In this document: positions 57,726 through 64,000 of the stretch, one piece after another
Position numbering within the stretch: position 1 is the stretch's first letter
Layout of the letters: each line of letters opens with the position of its first letter
Assembly (NCBI RefSeq): GCF_027580225.2
Contig: NC_073346.2
Location: 2,189,001 to 2,253,000 of the forward strand
DNA: 64,000 nucleotides
Origin: Misgurnus anguillicaudatus
Taxonomy: Eukaryota > Chordata > Actinopteri > Cypriniformes > Cobitidae
Direction: 5' to 3'
The notes under the pieces: generated by a model
Databases searched by the model: none
The model's input: only the letters and a program-made list of their open reading frames with translations
What the model was told of the DNA's origin: nothing
Translations under genes and position numbers: made by a program

Positions 57726-58026
57726 CACTGCAAAAAATGAATGTTCTACTTTGTATTTTGTCTTGTTTTCTAACATAAGTAAATTAGGTTTATTGAATTA
57801 AGTTGAAACTTGAATTAAGCTTATGCTTCCTACTGCACTGGCAGATAATTTTACTTGTTTTAAGTAAAAAAAACTCTTGATTTTCATCATTTATTTCAAT
57901 AAACAAGACTTAATATCTTAAGCCACTTGCTTATCAAGTAAATGTATCTCAATTTAAGAATTTTCAGATATTTATATTAGAAAACAAGACAAAAATACTA
58001 AGACAGACATTTATTTTTTTGCAGTG
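57726..58026. mobile_element. MITE with CACTGCAAAAAA terminal inverted repeats
   Basis: A 301-bp AT-rich element beginning CACTGCAAAAAA and ending TTTTTTGCAGTG. Inside the ends, TTGTCTTGTTTTCTAA on the left is inverted on the right as TTAGAAAACAAGAC. It has no coding capacity. It lies in the presumed first intron of the transposase gene. I cannot define a clear target duplication or name its superfamily with certainty. Confidence 0.75.
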
Positions 58027-60135
58027 CATAGAATGGTGTTACAACAATGTAAAGTTGAAATTCGATGTGTAAAATGCTTTAGAAGTGTACACATGTCATG
58101 TTAAAAACAAAGTGATGAATGAATGGGCTGTTTTTCGTTACTACTTTTATGAGTGCAGCAGCCTCTCTAAAAATGTATTTAAGCCCTCTTCTGCTTTTAG
58201 TTTTACTTATTTATTTATGTTTTACTGTACCAGATGAAACATGGAGAAGCCTAGACATCGGTGCAGTGTGTGCGACAAGACTTTCACTGAAAAGTCCAAC
58301 CTGACGAGGCATCTGAAGATCCATGCCGTCGTCAGGGAGACCTTTGAGTGTGATGTCTGCAAGAAGAGCTTTACCACCAAATCATTGCTGGTCAGCCATC
58401 CACAGCAACACAAGTACCCCAACATCGTTTTGTACCGGCAAGGAGAGGCCAGGCTGCAGTGTACAGAGGCAGCAAAGTCTGTGGCAGAGGCCCCCAGCAC
58501 CGTTGTTGACCCTACATGGCTGGATCGCAAGAAAGCAGAGGCGGCTGCCAAGAGGTCCGGGGGTGAGCTGTGGAAAGGTCAGCTGGTCATTGTGTTTGGG
58601 AAGTATGCCGGTCAGACCTTTAGGTGGCTTCGGGAAAACGATGTTGGCTGGCTGGTGTGGTTGCTGTTCCAGTACTGCCAGCAGGGAGAGCAGAATGAGC
58701 TGCTGAAGTGGCAGAAGGAACGACTGCTCGAGTATGCCAGAGAGTTCCCTCCTGTCACATGGCACCTTGACAGGAGGTTGAAGGTAAGATAAACTTAGTT
58801 ACCTTTTAGACCTAAGTAATTGATGTTAAACAGTAACCAGTATTAGTAAAAGTATTATTTTATGAAATTATTCTATGGTTGTGTTTTGTTTTCTGCAGAC
58901 AGCACAATTGAAGAAAGACCGGGCTCCTCTGACTGTCCCTGACCTCTTTCAGCAAGACCCCAACTACACCAGCGATGCTGAGTTGTTGGCTGCTGCAGGT
59001 ATAGTAGAATTATGCTAAAATTAACATGAAATGACTTTGTAGTATACTTGTGTTTGTGCCACATAAAAGTCATCAGTATGTAGCAATGCAGTTGATACAT
59101 TTTTGTGGTGTTCTCCTCTTCAGAGACTGTCCTGGACGAGTCTGAGGCGTCGGTCAGCACGCAGCTGACCACCTGGGGAGACCTCGCCAGCTCTGTGTGC
59201 CAGGACGACAGGCCCGGACCCTCGTCCCTCCGAGAGACCTCGGAACCCGGTGGCGTCGTGCTGGAGGGCTGGCAGAAGTTCTGGGAGCAGCCGCCTGAAT
59301 CCACCAAAGCCCTTGGTATAGCCCCCGCGAACATCAAGTGGTTGAAGACCAATGAGACCTACGGGCTGTTCGAGAGGGCATCCAAGTACAAAAATGTCAG
59401 GGGAGAGATCGCCGAGAGGAAGATCTTTAAGGAGAAGATGGAGTTCCAGATGCCCATGTACAGGGACCAAATCCTCAGTACGACTGGGGAAATCTTGTGC
59501 ATTGACGGCACGAGGAAGGTACGTATAGCCTAAAGTTCTTGTGATCATATGGAACAGAGACTGAGTGTTAAAACACCACATAATGAATGTTCTGCTTTGT
59601 TTTTATAGATTCTCAAGAAGATCTACGGCGACGGCCAGGGCACCATGCAGTACGTCACCAGCGTGCTGAATGAGTGGGGTCAGTTCTTGACCACAGCAGT
59701 TGTGGCGTCTGAGTCCGAGGGGTGCTACGCACGCATGGCCAGAGGTCTGGTCGCCCGTTTTCGCCGTGCCAACGCTCCTGCTCCGAAGGTGGTGTACGTG
59801 GACAACAACTGCTGTCGGTGAGTTCAAAGAGCAGTTGAAACCTATGATGAAATTGATAATCTAACATGTAACACACCTACACAAAATGTCATGATATTAT
59901 TTTCAGTGACAGCGGTCTGTCGTTCTTGGAGAATCTGTTTGGTGACTGGGTGAAGAGAGGTACCGTCATCAGGCTGGACATCCGCCACTGGCTGCACCGC
60001 TGGGACGCCATTGTGATCAAACAAACCATGCCAAGTACGGGGCTTTCATGAGTGCCATGGCGGGTGCCGTGCTCGCCTACAAGGCGGACATGATGCTCCT
60101 GGTCCAGGAGCTCAGGAACGGTAACCCAGAGCTCT

Positions 60136-60143
60136 ACGGCAGG
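60136..60143. repeat. hAT target duplication ACGGCAGG, left copy
   Basis: Eight bases of transposase coding sequence, repeated at 61673-61680. Confidence 0.92.
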
Positions 60144-61672
60144 TAGGGATGGGAATCGAGTGAATCGATTCCTTTGAACCGTAAGCATGCCTGCTTAACG
60201 ATTCCGCTTATCGGTTCCGCTCGTTGCAAATTTGTCATGAGGTCACACACACACGCTGTGTTGTTTTGGTTTAGAACGCAGCAAACATTGCATCGAGGCA
60301 GAACGATCCAAAGTTTGGTTATATTTTGTGGTGGGCAGAGCGAGGCTTCGCGAAACACTGAAACAGTTGAATCAGTAACTTATATTTCACGCGAACATAC
60401 GACAATACGGTCGTGTTGCAGGAGGTTGCAGGACTGTCGCGTGTTTGATACACTATTACACAACAACACCAGTGAGTCAAGCACCAGCGGAGCTAACGGG
60501 ACGCCATTTGTTATTAATGCAGAAGGTAATGTGTTAATGTTAATGTGAGCGCCATTTCATTATGTAAACTTTTACTATACGGATAATATCTGGTGTCATT
60601 GTCCATCAAATTGCTGACGGCCAGAGTCTGGCTGGCTCTCCCACTGGCTCAGAGAGATTGCAGAAAGTATCTCTCGTGCACCTCTAGCTACTCCGTTTAC
60701 AGAGGCAGGGAGGAATAAAATGACCGAGGCGAGGATAAACACATTTTACCGAGCAGTAGAGGCGGACACTACTTAAGTATTTCTACTTAAAAGTACATTT
60801 TCAAGTATTTGTATTTTATCAGTTTTTTTGTATTTTTTTGAAAACATACATTCCAAAGAATATTATCATAATTTTAACTCCACTACATTTCATAATTTCA
60901 AGTTTTTGGTTTATATTTAATATTTAAGTACGTTAAAAATCTAGTAATGTTTTTTACTTTTACTTAAGTAAAAAGTACTTTTACTCAAGAAAAGTAAAAG
61001 TACACAATTTTTATGTAATTATGTATTCAATCAATTTTAATATGCAATATAAATAAACAGTATTATTCTATGCTTTAGAATGTAGTGAACATTTTTAGTA
61101 AAGTATTTTTTTCCCAAGACAACACTCTGATAAAGCACAGATGCTTGGAAAATGAAACTAAAATACTCAAGTAGTGTCCACCTCTGCCGAGCAGTGACTA
61201 ATTTTGTGGTAAAGGGTTTGCATCCGTTTGCCACAGTAGATGCATATGCATTTCGGTAGGTTAATTTGCTGTATTTTGTCCAGCATCATGTCTTTTCAAA
61301 AGAAAATAACAAATGCATGCATGACCAAAAGTTGCATGTTTTATGTCAGTCTAGTTCTGTTTTATTAATTCCTAGTCCTATCACATATTTACTGGTTGAT
61401 AAACACTGCCCTAGGCTATAGGTCCCTGGACTTTACTTTAAGAAGTAGCTCACCTACTTTTAAGTTTGTTCTGAGGTTGCTACACATAATGTGTGTATAC
61501 TCTGTTCTGTGTCTTCTGAACAGATATTAAAGCGAGTTAATACAAAGATACAAATTTGTACTTATTCCCTCACTAAATGAGAATCGATAAGAGAATCGAT
61601 AAGGAATCGGATCGATAAGCAACATTGATAATGGAATCGGAATCGTTAAATTCTTATCAATTCCCATCCCTA
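60144..61672. mobile_element. hAT-type element inside transposase exon 6
   Basis: 1529 bp with terminal inverted repeats TAGGGATGGGAAT / ATTCCCATCCCTA and a perfect 8-bp target duplication ACGGCAGG (60136-60143 and 61673-61680), the length typical of hAT. Removing it and one duplication restores the exon reading ELYGR|YSDKE in frame. It holds a nested 430-bp element at 60757-61186. The rest (about 1.09 kb) has no recognisable transposase, so it is non-autonomous. A 124-codon frame at 60174-60548 has no similarity I recognise. Confidence 0.92.
60757..61186. mobile_element. Tol2-like hAT MITE nested in the hAT element
   Basis: 430 bp, ends TAGAGGCGGACACTAC and GTAGTGTCCACCTCTG (inverted with one mismatch plus the terminal base), flanked by a perfect 8-bp duplication CCGAGCAG (60749-60756, 61187-61194). 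Its CAGAGGTGGACACTAC end and interior runs of TACTTTTACTTAAGTA-type sequence resemble Tol2-like hAT ends of fish. It does not code for protein. Confidence 0.88.
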
Positions 61673-61680
61673 ACGGCAGG
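61673..61680. repeat. hAT target duplication ACGGCAGG, right copy
   Basis: Exact copy of 60136-60143; the coding exon continues from 61681. Confidence 0.92.
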
Positions 61681-61840
61681 TACTCTGATAAGGAGATGAT
61701 GGCCTTCCTCAAGCCTCATCAGATCAGGTCGTACGTAAGGCGTATTACCCGTGGTGTTATGGTAAGTGTGGCTCTGTGTAGGTTGCACTATACAAGCTCT
61801 AGTCTCCATATGTATACATACAATCGCTCACATTAGTTTT

Positions 61841-61877
61841 CTCTAGCTAGCTAGAGTTTAGTTAGCTAGCTAGCTAT
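61841..61877. repeat. TAGC/AGCT short repeat in intron
   Basis: CTAGCTAGCTAGAG and TTAGCTAGCTAGCTA form a small self-complementary tract in the intron between coding exons 5 and 6. Confidence 0.6.
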
Positions 61878-62278
61878 TTCTACGTTTTTTTATTTACCTC
61901 CAAAAGGGTTGTGTTACAGGAGACTGCTTTGGTTATAGAGTCCATCCTTGCTGAGTTCCGGGTACCAGCCGGCCTTGACATTGATGGCATTCACCTGTTT
62001 AAGTCACCAGAGGCAGTCGACGCTCACTGGGCAGTGGCCAGCAAGCACCTCAGTTGCATGCAGGTGGGTTAATGTCTTTGCGGTCATCGTGTGTCAAAAC
62101 CAAACTTCAAACTTGTATGCAGCAACATATCAAAAGGACACCAGAATAAATAAGTTGTAATATAAGTTGTGTGTTGCAGGATCCCCGTGGCATACCGCTG
62201 TATGTGTCTGTAAAGGTGGTGGTGATGAACGGTGTCCGACTGAACAAGCACAAGTGCCGGCGAGGCAGCAACTCTTGA

Positions 62279-62662
62279 AGTGGTTTGTTTTAATCTGAAT
62301 ATGTGTATCAAATACTTTACCATTATGTTTTTATGTTTTTCTATATGAATATAACCAGTTATATGTATCACTTAGTGAACCATTGTGTTAGTAGGAAAAT
62401 TACCAGCATGCATTGCAGTTTGTTCAAAAAGTACATGTTGAAGGTCTACATGTTGAGGGTGGGGACAAAAGACCTACAGTTCCAGGAATGTGACCACCAT
62501 ATGTTTCTTCGTGTTACAAACCCTTGGGAAAAGAAGCATATGCTAAGGTCCATGTAAAGGTCATGGATTGCGCTCGAAGACAGGCTTAAATACTGTGCTA
62601 CAGGGAAAAGGTTTTCAGTGAGTCTTGGAGTTTTTGCAGGACTGCTCGGCTTTTGTTTGTCT
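62279..62662. other. Unassigned 0.38 kb right of the transposase frame
   Basis: No recognisable gene. An 84-codon frame (62303-62557) resembles nothing I know. It may be the remaining, decayed 3' part of the Dada-like element or unrelated flank; no 5S sequence is seen in it. Confidence 0.4.
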
Positions 62663-63222
62663 GGGGCCGTATTCACAAAGAATTTTATCTTACCACTAAG
62701 AGTACTCCTAAATCGCACTAAAAGATTTTAGCTAGGAGTTTTCTCTTAAAAGTTATTCACAACGCCTTTCAGACCTACTTTTAGTAAGGAAAAATGATTA
62801 CTCCTAAAACTAAGAGTGAGTCTTCGTTGCTACGGATGACGTCAATTCTCATGCACGAGCTGACTCGCAATGATCATATTGACCACGGTGATAGGTTGTT
62901 AGATGACAGGGCTGTCATGCGGAACATAACACAGACGCACCAAATCAATTACAACATCAAAATATGTCTGTGTCCTACACAAAATAATAATAGTAATGCC
63001 ATCAAAATGCATATATAAAAGAAAAGTCGTGAATGAAATTAAATTATATCAAGGTAGCCTAATACCCAAATGAAAACCGACAATTGCCTAATAATAAAAA
63101 ACGACATTGCATTAACACTTGCTTGATTAATTTACATCCTATTAGCCTAAATAGACTACTTAAAGCAAGATATGTTGCCTATATTGAAGAAGCCTAATGA
63201 AATAAATAAATGACGGTGGATT

Positions 63223-63782
63223 ATGAACTCGCCAAAACTGAAAAGAAAGCCCAACTGGATGCAGGATCAGTTTCTGCTGCTGTCCCAGTTGGTGCTGGAA
63301 AAAAGAAACATTATAAAAGGGAAATTCGGCACTGAGATATCAAGCAAAGTGAGACGTGGGAGACAGTGATGTGCGGGTCAATGTACAAAACATCCGGCAC
63401 CCGACCAACGTTTTCAAATAACCCGCCCGCAACTCGGACCGCAAAAAATATATATACCCGACCCGCATTTTTTTTAAGTAGTAATTGTTTAAAATAGTTA
63501 ACTGGCATTTTTATTTTAAACGACCCAACCGACCGCGACCCGCATATCATAAAAAACATTTTTGGATGACTCGTAACCGCAGGCACACGTCAACATTAAC
63601 CCGCGCATTACTGATGGGAGAGGATTTGTTTGCAGATCAATGCAGCATTCCCGCTTGTGTCGCGGACCCCGGACGACTGTGAGAGGCGGTGGTATGCATT
63701 ACAATCGCAGTCAAGGGTTGAGATTGCAGCCTTTAAACGGGCAAGCATGGCAACATGTTGGCGTACAATATTAAATATATAA
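63223..63782 (+). pseudogene. Harbinger SANT/Myb-like DNA-binding gene remnant
   Basis: The first part (63223-63363) reads MNSPKLKRKPNWMQDQ, then FLLLSQLVLEKRNIIKGKFG, the first helices of a SANT/Myb-like domain. After the inserted MITE (63364-63613) the second part continues with WERI and, in the same frame, ERRWYALQSQSR and EIAAFKRA before a stop at 63780. The three spaced Trp are those of a SANT domain. The two parts are in different frames by one base just before WERI, so the gene is broken by a frameshift as well as by the insertion. In active Harbinger elements this protein escorts the transposase to DNA. Confidence 0.72.
63364..63613. mobile_element. hAT-like MITE in the SANT remnant
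   Basis: 250 bp with imperfect inverted ends CAGTGATGTGCGGGTC / AACCCGCGCATTACTG. It is flanked by GTGGGAGA (63356-63363) and ATGGGAGA (63614-63621), 7 of 8 bases alike. Interior repeats of ACCCG and CCGACC. No coding capacity. Confidence 0.75.
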
Positions 63783-63861
63783 TATCATTATTGTTTCATG
63801 TAATTCTAAAAACTTCCTGCTTGTCATGAATGTAATGAATTATGAAACAAATGTCATAAAA

Positions 63862-64000
63862 CAGGGTTCCTGCAGGTTTCACCAAGTCAAATTTAAGACT
63901 TTTTAAGACCTTTTTAAGACCATTATGAGTGAAATTTAAGACCAAAGCGGCACAATGATCTCAGAAATTCTCAAAACATTATATTTTTCTTATATCTTTG
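63862..64000. mobile_element. Start of a hAT-type repeat, cut by window end
   Basis: CAGGGTTCCTGCAGG followed by AAATTTAAGAC and repeated TTTTTAAGACC is the usual left end of a widespread fish hAT MITE family. The right part is outside the window. The interval 63783-63861 before it holds nothing I recognise. Confidence 0.6.

Larger units (their letters stand above)
57041..62278 (+). mobile_element. Dada-like DNA transposon inserted in a 5S rRNA gene (decayed, right end not identified)
   Basis: The left end is fixed by comparison with intact 5S units and with the 277-bp insert of unit 7. The element carries an intron-containing gene for a zinc-finger DDE-type transposase on the plus strand, opposite to 5S. 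What points to Dada (known family facts): insertion into a multicopy small RNA gene at one fixed base, and a 7-bp duplication in the short relative. The transposase resembles, as I recall them, fish proteins of this group with a YVD-x-x-CC motif. The element is broken by a frameshift, a nested hAT and loss of the coding 3' end. No right-hand ATTCCCA copy or 5S flank is seen; the end given is the last base of the reading frame, and the true end may be further right. Confidence 0.72.
58241..62278 (+). pseudogene. Dada-like transposase gene, 7 coding exons, inactivated
   Basis: Coding exons: 58241-58783, 58899-58998, 59124-59518, 59609-59817, 59907-61761 (holding a hAT at 60144-61672 plus its duplication), 61920-62063 and 62180-62278. 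All have GT-AG borders and consistent phases. The exons sum to 1808 bp, one base short of 603 codons. Residues 8-28 and 37-57 are two C2H2 fingers (C-x2-C-x12-H-x3-H). Residues 119-142 show FGKYAGQTFRWL and GWLVWLL, like small FGKY-type domains. Candidate catalytic Asp are D342 (LCIDGT) and D411 (VYVDNNCC), followed by LDIRHW (439-444), a D-x-x-H motif as in MuDR/hAT-related enzymes. A one-base deletion near 60026 (after residue 456) gives an early stop at 60049. The frame ends TGA at 62276 after RRGSNS, before the usual SLE motif with the expected catalytic Glu. The start ATG at 58241 follows the acceptor directly; the ATG at 58234 is closed by a stop six codons on. The protein would bind and cut 5S-inserted ends, but this copy cannot. 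Confidence 0.8.
62663..63861 (+). mobile_element. PIF/Harbinger-type element, partial and decayed
   Basis: The left end GGGGCCGTATTCACAAAG, followed by short inverted motifs such as ACTCCTAA and TTAGGAGT-like sequence, is typical of fish Harbinger elements. The SANT/Myb-like gene remnant at 63223 is the usual second gene of this superfamily. No transposase is seen, and no matching right end is found in the window, so the end given is only a limit. It starts about 380 bp right of the Dada-like frame. Confidence 0.65.

Noticed and set aside
58119..58304. 61-codon frame with hydrophobic start (MNGLFFVTT)
   Set aside because: Crosses the splice acceptor at 58231-58233 and overlaps the zinc-finger exon in another frame.
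60174..60548. 124-codon frame inside the hAT as a transposase fragment
   Set aside because: No BED finger, RNase-H motif or hAT dimerisation motif can be recognised.
61661..61667. ATTCCCA as right-hand duplication of the Dada-like element
   Set aside because: This is part of the hAT terminal inverted repeat, and coding exons of the element continue to its right.

Overview
The window is eukaryotic, most likely from a teleost fish. The 5S rRNA is vertebrate-type, the gene at the right end has GT-AG introns, and the nested transposons (Tol2-like hAT, PIF/Harbinger with a SANT gene, a Dada-like element) are a typical fish set. Apart from the 5S genes and transposon-derived genes I see no host protein gene.

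Positions 1-57040 are a head-to-tail 5S rDNA array of 29 units. Spacing is 1922-2000 bp, except unit 7, which carries an insertion (2250 bp). Every 5S gene is on the minus strand, 120 nt long, with a TATA-like box near -30 and a TTTT terminator. 27 genes are intact and look identical. The spacer (about 1.85 kb) carries a poly(A) tract, AAAT-rich DNA, a compound tetranucleotide/GA microsatellite and conserved palindromes. There are two spacer subtypes: A (units 1-14 and the left part of unit 15) and B (from about 29.55 kb on). Hints of a four-unit higher-order period occur in subtype A.

Two 5S genes are interrupted at exactly the same nucleotide, after the 7-bp target ATTCCCA (5S nt 96-102). 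Unit 7 holds a complete 277-bp insertion flanked by a perfect 7-bp duplication. Unit 29, the last one, is cut by a much larger element that begins with the same terminal sequence. This large element (57041 to at least 62278) has an eight-exon gene model (one non-coding exon, seven coding) for a 5'-zinc-finger DDE-type transposase. I read it as a member of, or relative of, the Dada superfamily, which is known to insert into multicopy small RNA genes with 6-7 bp duplications. I do not recall 5S rDNA among its reported targets. The element's first 21 bases also mimic the 5S sequence they displace (nt 75-95, box C).

The large copy is dead: a one-base deletion shifts the frame in exon 6, a hAT element (60144-61672, 8-bp duplication) splits the same exon, a Tol2-like hAT MITE is nested inside that hAT, and the reading frame stops before the expected catalytic Glu. 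A further MITE lies in its first intron. From 62.66 kb to the end are a decayed Harbinger element with a broken SANT/Myb-like gene, itself split by a hAT MITE, and the start of another hAT-type repeat. The distal half of the last 5S gene is not seen in the window.
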